DNA from: Burkholderia sp. D-99
Lineage (GTDB): Bacteria > Pseudomonadota > Gammaproteobacteria > Burkholderiales > Burkholderiaceae
Reading direction: 5' to 3'
Assembly (NCBI RefSeq): GCF_011605345.1
Contig: NZ_JAAOXM010000004.1
Coordinates: 434,001 to 498,000 of the forward strand
Length of the DNA: 64,000 nt
Shown here: piece after piece, positions 8,978 to 17,415 of the stretch
Numbering within the stretch: the stretch's first letter is position 1
How the letters are laid out: each line of letters opens with the position of its first letter
The notes under the pieces: model-generated
The model's database searches: none
Told to the model about the DNA's origin: nothing
The model's input: only the letters and a program-made list of their open reading frames with translations
Translations under genes and position numbers: made by a program

Positions 8978-10377
8978 CGCAGCGGGCTCGCCTCGCGAGC
9001 CCGAATCCCGCGCGCCCCTGCCGCCCCCAGGTTCCGCCAGGCCATTGCCGCGCCAACCACCAGCAACAAAACCGAAACGATCAACGCCCGCTCCATCCCG
9101 TGAACGAACGTCACGCCCCCGGCCTCCCGAACGAAGAAGCCGAACAGCGCGACGCCCATCACGCCGCCCACCTGCCGTGCCGTATTCAACAACCCCGACG
9201 CCACACCTGACTGCGTGCCGCTCACCGCCGCGAGCGCCGCATCCGTGATGGTCGGTATCGTCAGTGCGATGCCGCTGCCTGCCAGCAGCATCGGTATCGC
9301 GAGCAGTCCGTTGGATTGCGCGGCGATCGCCGGCCACATCGCCAGATAGCCGACGGCGGAAATCGACAATCCGGCCGTCGCAAGCGTGCGCGCACCCAGC
9401 CTGCCGGTCAGTCGCCCGGCAACGATGCTCATGACCATCAGCACACCCATCATCGGCAGAAACGCGACGCCCGTGCGCACGGGCGTCATATGCCACACCG
9501 ACTGAAACAGCAGGCTCAACGTAAAAACAATGCCGTAGAACACCAGATTCGCGATCGCGCCGATCGCGATCGAACTGCGGACGACCCTGTCCTGCCACAA
9601 CGCGGCCGGCAGCATCGCGTCCGGATTGCGCGCTTCCAGCCTGACGAACGCGATGCCCAGCCCGACGCACAATGCGAATGCACCCACGATGACCGGACTG
9701 CGCCACCCCAGAGCACTGATCTCGGTCGACGCGAACGTGAGCGCGGCCAGCGCCAACGCACCGGTCAGTTGGCCGGGAAGATCCAGGCTCCTTCCGCGCT
9801 GCGCTTTCGTGTCAGGCGCAAACCGCCAGGTCATCCAGATACCGGCCAGGCCGATCGGCACGTTGACCAGGAAAATGCTGCGCCAGCCCACTGCGGCGAT
9901 GAGCAACCCGCCGGCCAACGGCCCCGCGGCCAGCGCGATACCGCCGCCCGCGCCCCACCAGCCGATCGCCCGGCTGCGCGCCGCTGCGTCGTCGAATGCG
10001 AGGCGCAGCACGGCCAGCGAGTTCGGCACCAGCAGCGCGGCGCCGATCCCCTGAACGAGACGCCAGGCAATCAACGCTTCCATGGAATGCGCCATGCCGC
10101 AGCCGATCGACGACAGCGTGAATATCGCGTAACCGGCAATGAATACGCGCTTTGCCCCCAGCCTGTCGCCGAGGGCGCCGGCCATGAGCAGCGTCGCCGC
10201 GAACACGAGCGCATACGCATTGACGACCCATTGCAGGTCCGTGACCGCTGCCCCGAAGGCCGTTCGCAATGCATCGAGCGCGACATTGACGACGCTGACG
10301 TCGATCAGGACGACGGCGAAACCAAGGCACGCGGCCGTTTGAACCAGCCGCGGGTGATGTCTGGATGAGGTCTGCAT
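8971..10377 (-). CDS. MFS drug/H+ antiporter, DHA2 (EmrB/QacA-like) type
   Basis: The 468-residue protein is almost entirely hydrophobic, with the number and spacing of segments expected for the 14-helix DHA2 family. It shows the GDRLGAKRVF loop motif A and the AGPLAGG motif C of antiporters, and a VVNVALDAL start of helix 1. It probably exports hydrophobic toxic compounds across the inner membrane. AAGGA precedes the ATG at 10377; the frame extends upstream without homology. It is divergent from the LysR at 10474. The substrate cannot be told from sequence. Confidence 0.9.
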   Translation of the reverse strand: MQTSSRHHPRLVQTAACLGFAVVLIDVSVVNVALDALRTAFGAAVTDLQWVVNAYALVFAATLLMAGALGDRLGAKRVFIAGYAIFTLSSIGCGMAHSMEALIAWRLVQGIGAALLVPNSLAVLRLAFDDAAARSRAIGWWGAGGGIALAAGPLAGGLLIAAVGWRSIFLVNVPIGLAGIWMTWRFAPDTKAQRGRSLDLPGQLTGALALAALTFASTEISALGWRSPVIVGAFALCVGLGIAFVRLEARNPDAMLPAALWQDRVVRSSIAIGAIANLVFYGIVFTLSLLFQSVWHMTPVRTGVAFLPMMGVLMVMSIVAGRLTGRLGARTLATAGLSISAVGYLAMWPAIAAQSNGLLAIPMLLAGSGIALTIPTITDAALAAVSGTQSGVASGLLNTARQVGGVMGVALFGFFVREAGGVTFVHGMERALIVSVLLLVVGAAMAWRNLGAAGARGIRAREASPLRQ

Positions 10378-10426
10378 CGGCAATCCTTCGTATTCGGAGG
10401 AGTGAAGCGTAGAGGATCGCCTTCTG

Positions 10427-10441
10427 TGCGAATATTCCGCA
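10427..10441. promoter_or_regulatory. Palindrome between MFS and LysR genes
   Basis: TGCGAATATTCCGCA is a near-perfect dyad (one extra base in one arm) around AATATT, located about 33 bases before the LysR ATG. Size and position fit a LysR recognition site controlling both divergent genes. Confidence 0.4.
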
Positions 10442-10473
10442 AAACAGCACAGCCACCTGGAGAAAATGCACCG

Positions 10474-11346
10474 ATGTTCGACTGGGAAAACCTGCGCTAC
10501 TTCGTGGCCGTCGCACAAACGGGGAGTCTATCGGCGGCCGCCAGGCGGTTGAATGTCGACCACGCGACCGTCAGCCGTCGCTTGAGCGCGCTCGAAGCCG
10601 AACTGAAGATCCGCGTGATCGACCGGTTGCCGCGCGCGTGCCGGCCGACCGCCGCCGGCCGGCAGATGCTCGAATTCGCCGAGAAAATGGAGGAGCACGC
10701 GTTTGCGATCGAGCGCCTCGCACGCACGGAACACCTGCCGATGCACGGCACCGTGACGATCAGTGTGCCGCCCGTACTCGCCAACAACTTCTTCGCGAAT
10801 CATCTGCATGAGTTCGCGCAATTGCATCCGGGCATTCGGCTGTCGATGGCCAGCCAGGCACAACGCGTGTCGCTCGCCCGTCGTGAAGCCGATATCGCCG
10901 TGCGCCTGTTCCGCCCGGAGGAGCCGCAAAACGTGACGCGCAAGCTGGGCGAGATGGCTTTCGGGCTCTACGCGAGCCGCGACTATGCGCACGCGTCGAC
11001 GCCCGACGATTGGGCCTTCATCTGCTACGACGCGCAATTCGCGGAAATGCCGCATCAGAAGTGGCTCGAGTCGGTCGCTCGAGGCCGGCGTATCGCGTGC
11101 GAGGTGAGCGACATCACGACCCAGCAGGCGGCGGCACGTACGGGCATCGGCGTGGCGGGCCTGCCCGTGTTCATGGGCGACAGCGATCCCGGGTTGCAGC
11201 GCCTGCCGTTCGACGGAGAACCGTACGCGCGGGACATCTGGCTGGTCGTGCATGCCGACCTCAGACATTCGCCGACGATTCGTGCGGCAATCGACTTTAT
11301 CGTGGACGTGACGGGCAGGACTTTCGCGCCGGATGCCCGACCGTAG
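10474..11346 (+). CDS. LysR-family regulator
   Basis: This 290-residue LysR protein begins MFDWENLRYFVAVA, with helix-turn-helix (LSAAARRLNVDHATVSRRLSALE) at about 20-45 and an effector domain behind it. GGAGA stands at the correct distance before the ATG at 10474. The divergent partner is the DHA2 exporter, so a role in inducible efflux is likely. The stop is not overlapped, and 130 bases separate it from the next convergent LysR. Confidence 0.9.
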   Translation: MFDWENLRYFVAVAQTGSLSAAARRLNVDHATVSRRLSALEAELKIRVIDRLPRACRPTAAGRQMLEFAEKMEEHAFAIERLARTEHLPMHGTVTISVPPVLANNFFANHLHEFAQLHPGIRLSMASQAQRVSLARREADIAVRLFRPEEPQNVTRKLGEMAFGLYASRDYAHASTPDDWAFICYDAQFAEMPHQKWLESVARGRRIACEVSDITTQQAAARTGIGVAGLPVFMGDSDPGLQRLPFDGEPYARDIWLVVHADLRHSPTIRAAIDFIVDVTGRTFAPDARP

Positions 11347-11480
11347 CGACGGCCGCCACGGGCGCCTGCGATACCTGGCACAGGCGCCCGATAGCCCTGC
11401 CTGAGCCCGCCCTCACCTCACCGCTTCAACATCGACGAAAGCGGCGCGGAAACAGCCCGCCCCGGGCATCCACGCACCGA

Positions 11481-12404
11481 TCAGACCACCGACCTCAACC
11501 ACGCAAGCACGTCCGACGGCGCACGCCCCGCCGCCACCGGCTCCGGCGTCAACAGGCAGTAGTGCGAACCATCCTCGACGAACCCCATCGGCGCGACCAG
11601 CACACCGCTTTCGATATCGTCACGAACGAGATGCCACGGGCCGATGGCGACGCCGAGCCCCGCAACCGCCGCCTGCAGACTGAAGTAGAAATGGTCGAAC
11701 ACCTGCCCGCGCCCGCTGACGGCCGGCTGATTCGCGGCCACCGCCCATTCCTTCCACGCGTCCGGCCGTGTCCGCGCATGCAATTGCGGAACGTCCGTCT
11801 TCAACGAGCGCGCGCCGCGGCGAGCGGAAAACCACGTATCGACCTTGTCCGGCCGGCAAACCGGCCCCACCCGCTCCGCGAACAAACGCTCCGCGTGATA
11901 ACCCGCCGGCCATGCAAAGTCATTGCGTCGAATCGCCATGTCGATGCCGCTGTCGAATGAAAACGGGCCACCCGCTGCAGCCAGATGAATGTCGACGTCC
12001 GCATGGCGCGCCTGAAAATCCGGCCAGCGCGGAATCAGCCAGCGCATCAGAAGCGTCGGTTCGCACGACAGCACCCAGCGCCGTGCGCGGGCGGCCTCGG
12101 CACGCAACTCCTGCGCGGCGTGACGCATCAGCCCCAGCCCGTCATGGACGGCCTGCGCCAGCTTGCGGCCCGCGTCGGTCAGGAAGACGCGACGGCTGCG
12201 CCGCTGGAACAGCGCCACGCCCAGGTCGTCCTCGAGCAGCCGCACCGCGCGGCTGACCGCGCCATGGGTCAGGCACAGCTCGTCGGCGGCACGGCTGAAA
12301 TTCTCGTGACGCGCCGCCGCCTCGAAGCAACGCAGGGCCATCAGCGAAGGCAGGTTCGCGCGAACCGGTTGTGAGTCAATCTCACCATTCTGGTCAGAAA
12401 TCAT
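11481..12404 (-). CDS. LysR-family regulator, GcvA-like
   Basis: A 307-residue regulator with the GcvA-group N-terminus (LPSLMALRCFEAAARHENFSRAA..., then LTHGAVSRAVRLLE). Its effector domain includes the W-L-I-P-R-W segment. GcvA-like LysRs next to LysE-type exporters commonly control amino-acid export, and the divergent gene here is a LysE-family protein. The ATG at 12404 follows GGGAAAA; a further ATG at 12431 is possible. Confidence 0.88.
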   Translation of the reverse strand: MISDQNGEIDSQPVRANLPSLMALRCFEAAARHENFSRAADELCLTHGAVSRAVRLLEDDLGVALFQRRSRRVFLTDAGRKLAQAVHDGLGLMRHAAQELRAEAARARRWVLSCEPTLLMRWLIPRWPDFQARHADVDIHLAAAGGPFSFDSGIDMAIRRNDFAWPAGYHAERLFAERVGPVCRPDKVDTWFSARRGARSLKTDVPQLHARTRPDAWKEWAVAANQPAVSGRGQVFDHFYFSLQAAVAGLGVAIGPWHLVRDDIESGVLVAPMGFVEDGSHYCLLTPEPVAAGRAPSDVLAWLRSVV

Positions 12405-12471
12405 CGCTTTTCCCGATGAAACATGACCCATAAGATTGCGCCATCAAGCCATCAATCGCAAGGACAAGACG

Positions 12472-13089
12472 ATGACCGAACTGATAGTTGTAATCACCAT
12501 CACGCTGCTGGCCGTAATCAGCCCCGGCCCGGACTTCGCGATGGTCACGCGCAACAGCCTGATGCTGTCGCGCCGCTCGGGCGTGCTCACCGCGCTGGGT
12601 ATCGGGCTGGGCGTGACGGTTCACGTGAGCTACACGCTGCTGGGCGTCGGCCTGCTGATCCGGCAATCGTTGTGGCTCTTCAATGCCGTCAAGCTGATCG
12701 GCGCGATCTACCTGGTCTACCTGGGCGTGAAGATGCTCATGACGAAGGCCGGCAACGGGCAGCCGGACGCACCGTCCGCACCGCTGTCCGACCTGGCCGC
12801 GCTGCGCACCGGCTTCCTGACCAATGCGCTGAACCCCAAGACCACGGTGTTCATCGTCAGCCTGTTCATGCAGGCCGTGCGGCCCGACACGCCGTTGATC
12901 GTGCAGATCGGCTACGGCGCATTCATCGCCATCGCGCATGCCGGCTGGTTCAGCCTGGTGGCCGTGTGTTTCTCCGCGACGGCCGTCCGCGATCGCCTGC
13001 TGTCGCTGCGCCACTGGATCGACCGTACCTTCGGATGCCTGCTCGTCGGCTTCGGCGTCGCGCTCGCCATCGCACGCGGCGGGCGCTGA
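12472..13089 (+). CDS. LysE/RhtB-family amino-acid exporter
   Basis: The 205-residue membrane protein starts with the family pattern SPGPDFAMVTRNS. It has about six hydrophobic segments and the conserved NALNPKT motif in the second half. It likely exports an amino acid or amino-acid-like compound. AAGGACAAGACG before the ATG at 12472 fixes the start. Its last roughly 120 bases recur in decayed form at 14846-14969. Confidence 0.92.
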   Translation: MTELIVVITITLLAVISPGPDFAMVTRNSLMLSRRSGVLTALGIGLGVTVHVSYTLLGVGLLIRQSLWLFNAVKLIGAIYLVYLGVKMLMTKAGNGQPDAPSAPLSDLAALRTGFLTNALNPKTTVFIVSLFMQAVRPDTPLIVQIGYGAFIAIAHAGWFSLVAVCFSATAVRDRLLSLRHWIDRTFGCLLVGFGVALAIARGGR

Positions 13090-13185
13090 TTTGAGCGTCC
13101 GCGCCGCACGCCGGCGCAAGCGCCGGGCGCGCCGCCGGTGCGCCGGATGCGGGGCGCTGCGCAGCGCAGCGCGGCAGCGGCAGCG

Positions 13186-13818
13186 TCAAAACACGCGTGC
13201 GATCGTGCGGGCTTCATCGATCGCGCGGCTGCGATCGACCTTTCCGTCGGCACCGAACAAGGTACGCTCGACGACGATGCCGGCGACGTCCGTCACGCCT
13301 ACGAACCTGAGCCAGGTTTCCATGTACGGGCGTTGAAGATCGAACTCGGCGGCCGGCGTAAACGAACCCGGCGACTGATACCCGAGCCCGCGCGCATAGA
13401 CCACCGCCGCCTTTTTCCCGGCCAGCTTGCCGGTGAAGCCCGTCTCGTCGAATGTGAACAGCACGTCCTTCTGCGAGATCGCATCGATCAGGTGCTTGAG
13501 CTTGTACGGAATGCTGAAATTCCACAGCGGCACGCCAAACAGCAACTTGTCCGCTGCATGAAACGGCGCCGCGAGCTGCTCGATCCGCTGCCATGCCGCC
13601 GCCTGCGACGGCGTCAACGCGGTACCGCTCAGCCCCGCATATTTCGCGGCCAACGCGTCTTCGTCGAATTCGGGCATCGCCAGATCCCAGACGTCGAGCT
13701 TCCGAATTTCATGATCGGGATGCGCGTGCCGGTACGCATCGAGAAACGCATTGCACACGTCGATGGAGGCGGAATAGGCCTTGTTGGGTGAGCCTTCGAT
13801 ATAGAGCACGCACGTCAT
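13186..13818 (-). CDS. azoR: FMN-dependent NADH-azoreductase
   Basis: The 210-residue flavodoxin-fold protein has the phosphate-binding SPNKAYSAS loop after the first strand and the PLWNFSIPYKLKHLIDA segment that marks AzoR-type FMN quinone/azo reductases. The glycine-rich ARGLGYQSPG stretch contacts the flavin ring in this family. These enzymes reduce quinones and azo bonds by two electrons, protecting against quinone stress. AAGGACC before the ATG at 13818 sets the start. The divergent LysR at 13951 is the probable regulator. Confidence 0.88.
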   Translation of the reverse strand: MTCVLYIEGSPNKAYSASIDVCNAFLDAYRHAHPDHEIRKLDVWDLAMPEFDEDALAAKYAGLSGTALTPSQAAAWQRIEQLAAPFHAADKLLFGVPLWNFSIPYKLKHLIDAISQKDVLFTFDETGFTGKLAGKKAAVVYARGLGYQSPGSFTPAAEFDLQRPYMETWLRFVGVTDVAGIVVERTLFGADGKVDRSRAIDEARTIARVF

Positions 13819-13917
13819 GGAGCCGGTCCTTGCCAAGAGTGACGGCGACGCGCCGGATGCGCGGTCGCCCACTGCGATTCGCAGCGTATCGAGCGCGCTT
13901 ATAATCTGGAAACGATA

Positions 13918-13934
13918 TTAATTGATTGAATTAA
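13918..13934. promoter_or_regulatory. Perfect dyad between azoreductase and LysR genes
   Basis: TTAATT-GATTG-AATTAA is a perfect 6-bp inverted repeat in otherwise GC-rich DNA, ending 16 bases before the LysR ATG. It has the length of a LysR recognition site and would allow autorepression together with activation of the azoreductase gene. Confidence 0.5.
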
Positions 13935-13950
13935 CCCGGATTGGTGATCA

Positions 13951-14829
13951 ATGGAGAATCCTCTCGACACGGCGCTGCTTCTGACGTTCGTCGCGGTCGC
14001 CGACGTGCGGAGTTTCACCGGCGCCGGTCGCAGGCTGCATCTCAGCCAGTCTGCGGTGAGCGCCCAGATCGTTCGTCTCGAAGAACAGGTCGGTCGAGCG
14101 CTGCTCGTGCGCAATACGCGCAGCGTCACGCTCACCGCGCATGGCCAGACGCTGCTCGGCTACGCGCGCGCGATGCTCAATCTGAGCGGGGAAGCGAGAG
14201 CCCGGCTGGGAACCGGCGACCCAGTCGATACCAAACTGCGTATCGGCGCATCGGAGGATTTTGCGGAAGGGTGGCTGCCGGACGTGATGCGCCGCCACTC
14301 GGCCGCGCGGCGCGGCTTGCGGCTGGATCTGACGGTCGACATCGGCGACAGCCTGTTTCGACGGCATGCCAACGGCGAATTCGATCTCGTGATCGGCAGC
14401 CGCTGCTCGCACACGGATCAGGGCGCGACGTTGTGGCAAGAGCCGCTCGTCTGGGCCTTTGCACGCCACGAGCGGTTGCCCGACGGCGAGGTGCCGCTCG
14501 CGTGCTTCCCCGATCCGTGCCCGTACCGGGGCGCCGCCCTCAAAGCGCTCGCGCTGGCCGACCTGCGCTACCGGATCGCATGCGAAAGCCCGAGCGTCAT
14601 GGGCATCCGGACATGCGTGCGTGCCGGCATCGCAATCGCGCCGGTGCCGCGCAGCGCGATCGACGACACACTCCGGGAGCTCGGCGTGTCCGACGGTTTG
14701 CCGGAGCTGCCGGCAGTCGAATTCGTGCTGATGCATGACGCGCGGATGCCGGCCGCCGTCGAATTCGCCGCGACGATCTTCGACGAAGCCGCCGTTCGCA
14801 CGGGGGCAGGCAAGCGCACCATGCCTTAG
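13951..14829 (+). CDS. LysR-family regulator of the azoreductase locus
   Basis: This 292-residue LysR protein has helix-turn-helix LSQSAVSAQIVRLEEQVGRAL near residues 31-51 and an effector-binding domain with the LRIGASEDF entry strand. The subgroup resembles regulators of quinone or nitroaromatic reductases. It is divergent from the FMN azoreductase across 132 bases containing the TTAATT dyad. There is no strong ribosome site, only GGATTGGTGATCA. Confidence 0.88.
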   Translation: MENPLDTALLLTFVAVADVRSFTGAGRRLHLSQSAVSAQIVRLEEQVGRALLVRNTRSVTLTAHGQTLLGYARAMLNLSGEARARLGTGDPVDTKLRIGASEDFAEGWLPDVMRRHSAARRGLRLDLTVDIGDSLFRRHANGEFDLVIGSRCSHTDQGATLWQEPLVWAFARHERLPDGEVPLACFPDPCPYRGAALKALALADLRYRIACESPSVMGIRTCVRAGIAIAPVPRSAIDDTLRELGVSDGLPELPAVEFVLMHDARMPAAVEFAATIFDEAAVRTGAGKRTMP

Positions 14830-14845
14830 CCGACATCGTGCGGCC

Positions 14846-14969
14846 TGCTGATTCCGCCACGGCCGTGCGCGATCGCTTGCTGTCGCTGCGGCACTGGATC
14901 GATCGCACCTTCGGTGCCTTGCTCATGCGGGTTTTGGCATCGCGCTCGCCATCGCGCACGGCGGGCGCT
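14846..14969 (+). pseudogene. Degenerate second copy of the lysE 3' end
   Basis: About 120 bases match the last part of the exporter gene at 12968-13089, including TCGCTGCG, CACTGGATCGA and the final CGGCGGGCGCTGA. A net 2-base insertion near 14925 breaks the frame. Some similarity continues past the stop (GAGC-x-TCC-x-CGCCGCAC in both). No upstream part of the gene is present. It is a relic of a duplication or a deleted paralogue. Confidence 0.8.
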
Positions 14970-15039
14970 GATTCGAGCATCCACGCCGCACTGCCGATGC
15001 AATCGTCGTACGCGCCGCGCCGATGCCCATCCGCCCCGC

Positions 15040-16524
15040 TCAGCGCTTGGCGCTCAATCCCGCCCGCACGCCCACCGGTTCCCGGCTCCGCCCGAGCAGC
15101 GCCGCCAGCGAGAGATCCGCGAGCTTGCCGAACGGCGCGCGCAGCAGGCTCGGCAGGTTCCAGCGCCCCTGCACGAACACCCCCTTCGCGTGACTCATCG
15201 CGCGGAATCCCTCGATGCCGTGATACGCGCCCATCCCGCTCGGACCGACGCCGCCGAACGGCAAGTCTTCCTGCGCGACATGCAGGAGCGTGTTGTTGAT
15301 GCCGACATTGCCCGACGTGGTGCGCTTGAGCAACGACTCGCAGTCGCCGTCCTGCGCGCCGAAGTAGTACAGCACGAGCGGACGCGGACGCGCATTCACG
15401 TAGTCGACGACTTCGTCGATCGTGCGATACGTGCGCACCGCCAGGATCGGCCCGAAGATTTCTTCCTGCATGACGGCCGTATCGTCGCCGGCCCCGACGA
15501 TCAGCGTCGGCGCGAGGGTCCGCTTGCGGGTAGCGGCCTGCTGCGGGCTCACGCCCGCCTCGATCACGCGCGCGCCCTTGCTGCGCGCTTCGTCGACGAG
15601 ACCCTTCAGGCGATCGTAATGCCGGTCGCTGACGATCGACGTGTAATCCGGGCTCGCCGGCCCGCCCGGATAGAAGCGCGCGACGGCCGCATCGTATTGC
15701 GTGACGAACGCGTCCAGATCGTCTTCATGTACCAGCGCATAGTCGGGCGCCACGCAGGTTTGTCCGCCGTTCGACAGCTTGCCGAACACGATGCTGGACA
15801 TCGTCCGGCCATCGACGTGCCCCCTCGCGACGATCGCCGGGCTCTTGCCGCCGAGTTCGAGCGTCACCGGCACCAGGTTCTCGCTGGCCGCCTTCATGAC
15901 CTTGCGGCCCACCTGCGTGCTGCCGGTAAACAGCAGATGATCGAACGGCAAGCCGCTGAAGGCGGCGCCGACTTCCGGGCCGCCGAGCACGACCGCGACT
16001 TCTTCGCTCGGGAAGGTCTCCGCGAGCATCCGGCGCATCACCTCGCTCGTGCGCGGCGTCAGTTCCGACGGCTTGAGCATCGCGCGGTTACCCGCGGCCA
16101 GCGCGGTAGCCAGCGGAATGAAGGTGAGCGAGAACGGGTAATTCCACGGTGCCATCACGCCGATGACGCCCAACGGCTGGTACTCCACGTGCGCCTGCCC
16201 GGCCCGATAGAAAATCCCGACGTGCCGCCGCTGCGGCTTCGTGAAGCGGCGCAGGTTGCGCGTCAGGTAGTCGATCGCCTGGATCACGCCGACCAGCTCC
16301 ATGATCGCGGTCTCGTGCCGAGAGCGATTCCCGAAATCGGCGCTGATCGCCTCCTCCACTTCGCGGCGATATGCCAGCACCACGGCGCGCAGCCGCGCGA
16401 GCCGGGCCTTGCGCTGCTGCAGGCTCGGCGGCCCCTCGCTGACGAACGCGTTGCGCTGTCGGGCCAGCAACACCGCCGGGTCGAAGCTCGAGATGGATTC
16501 GATGGATTCTGCGGAAACGGCCAT
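15040..16524 (-). CDS. calB: Coniferyl-aldehyde-dehydrogenase-like ALDH
   Basis: This 494-residue protein belongs to the aldehyde dehydrogenase superfamily, short-tail group of coniferyl aldehyde dehydrogenases. It has APWNYPF, LELGGKSP with general base E223, and GGQTCVAPDY with nucleophile C257, followed by EEIFGPIL. It would oxidise an aromatic or long-chain aldehyde with NAD(P). GAGGTGCACC precedes the ATG at 16524. The divergent TetR at 16624 with operator-like dyads implies substrate-induced expression. The exact aldehyde is unknown, so the symbol is tentative. Confidence 0.85.
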   Translation of the reverse strand: MAVSAESIESISSFDPAVLLARQRNAFVSEGPPSLQQRKARLARLRAVVLAYRREVEEAISADFGNRSRHETAIMELVGVIQAIDYLTRNLRRFTKPQRRHVGIFYRAGQAHVEYQPLGVIGVMAPWNYPFSLTFIPLATALAAGNRAMLKPSELTPRTSEVMRRMLAETFPSEEVAVVLGGPEVGAAFSGLPFDHLLFTGSTQVGRKVMKAASENLVPVTLELGGKSPAIVARGHVDGRTMSSIVFGKLSNGGQTCVAPDYALVHEDDLDAFVTQYDAAVARFYPGGPASPDYTSIVSDRHYDRLKGLVDEARSKGARVIEAGVSPQQAATRKRTLAPTLIVGAGDDTAVMQEEIFGPILAVRTYRTIDEVVDYVNARPRPLVLYYFGAQDGDCESLLKRTTSGNVGINNTLLHVAQEDLPFGGVGPSGMGAYHGIEGFRAMSHAKGVFVQGRWNLPSLLRAPFGKLADLSLAALLGRSREPVGVRAGLSAKR

Positions 16525-16549
16525 GGTGCACCTCACGAGGTTGCGTCGA

Positions 16550-16610
16550 TGTAGACACTGTCAACTTGCATGCGTCGGATCATAGGCCCACAATGTGTTC
16601 CCTGTCAACA
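16550..16610. promoter_or_regulatory. TetR operator sites between ALDH and TetR genes
   Basis: TGTAGACACTGTCAACT at 16550-16566 is a 17-bp dyad (TG T-GACA/TGTC-AC arms around one central base). TGTCAACA recurs at 16603-16610, just before the TetR ribosome site, with a weaker left half. TGTTGACA-type dyads are usual for TetR proteins of this class. The two sites would block both divergent promoters. Confidence 0.55.
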
Positions 16611-16623
16611 TAGGAGCAACACG

Positions 16624-17283
16624 ATGTCGTCGGATGCGGATGCGGACGCCGGGCAAAAGGCTTATCACCACGGGGATCTGCGTCGCGCGATCATCGAAAC
16701 GGCGCTCGACACGCTGCAGGAGCAACAGGGCTGGCAGTTCACGCTGCGTGAAATCGCGCGGCGCGCGAACGTCAGCCACTCCGCGCCGTACCGGCATTTC
16801 CCGGACAAGGCCGCATTGCTGCACGAGCTCGCGCTGATCGGCTTCGATCGCTTGCGCGACGATCTCGCCGCGTCCGTCGATCCCGCGGCGGACGCGCCGG
16901 ACGTGCTGCTCGCGCTCGCGTACGCCCATCTCGCATTCGGGCAGCGCAACCCGGATCTCTATCGACTGATGTTTGCGGCGGATGCCGGGGAGCCCTCGGA
17001 CATCCATCTCGATCCGCGCGTGCAGGCGCCGTTCCTGCTGGTCGTCGACATCCTGGAACGCGGCCAGCGCGCCGGCACGATCCGCCCGCGCCCGGCGCTC
17101 GGCCAGGCAACCGCCTGCTGGGCGCATCTGCATGGCCTGACGATGCTGGCGATCGACGGGCGGCTGGTGCGCGAGAAGGTCGGCGATCACGCGATCGAAG
17201 ATGCGCTGACAACCTTGCTGGACGGACTCGTACTGCCCGCAAGCCCGGCGCGGGCCACGAAGACAAAAACGAAAGGGCCTTGA
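16624..17283 (+). CDS. TetR/AcrR-family repressor with WHG-type C-terminal domain
   Basis: The 219-residue regulator has an YHHGDLRRAIIETAL entry helix and a helix-turn-helix at about 40-60 (TLREIARRANVSHSAPYRHF). Its C-terminal ligand domain is of the TetR_C_33/WHG type, which often controls aldehyde or fatty-acid enzymes. AGGAG eight bases before the ATG at 16624 fixes the start. It is divergent from the aldehyde dehydrogenase gene and probably represses it. Its stop codon overlaps the -35 of the downstream MerR-type promoter. Confidence 0.9.
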   Translation: MSSDADADAGQKAYHHGDLRRAIIETALDTLQEQQGWQFTLREIARRANVSHSAPYRHFPDKAALLHELALIGFDRLRDDLAASVDPAADAPDVLLALAYAHLAFGQRNPDLYRLMFAADAGEPSDIHLDPRVQAPFLLVVDILERGQRAGTIRPRPALGQATACWAHLHGLTMLAIDGRLVREKVGDHAIEDALTTLLDGLVLPASPARATKTKTKGP

Positions 17284-17310
17284 CCTTCAACTTCGCTTGA
17301 AGGTTATGGT
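17280..17310 (+). promoter_or_regulatory. MerR-type promoter with 19-bp spacer
   Basis: TTGACC at 17280-17285 and TATGGT at 17305-17310 are separated by 19 bases, longer than the normal 17. The spacer is covered by the dyad ACCTTCAA-N6-TTGAAGGT (8-bp arms, perfect). This is the standard architecture of promoters activated by MerR-family proteins through DNA untwisting. It faces the DJ-1/PfpI gene at 17416, and a MerR gene lies just behind that gene. Confidence 0.75.
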
Positions 17311-17415
17311 TTGCCTCGGCAGCGTATCGAGGCCATGGGTATGGGTACTGCCATCCGACAATCCGGCGACGCGTCGAAGACGTCCGCCCGTGGCCGATGA
17401 AAGGGAAACCGCATC

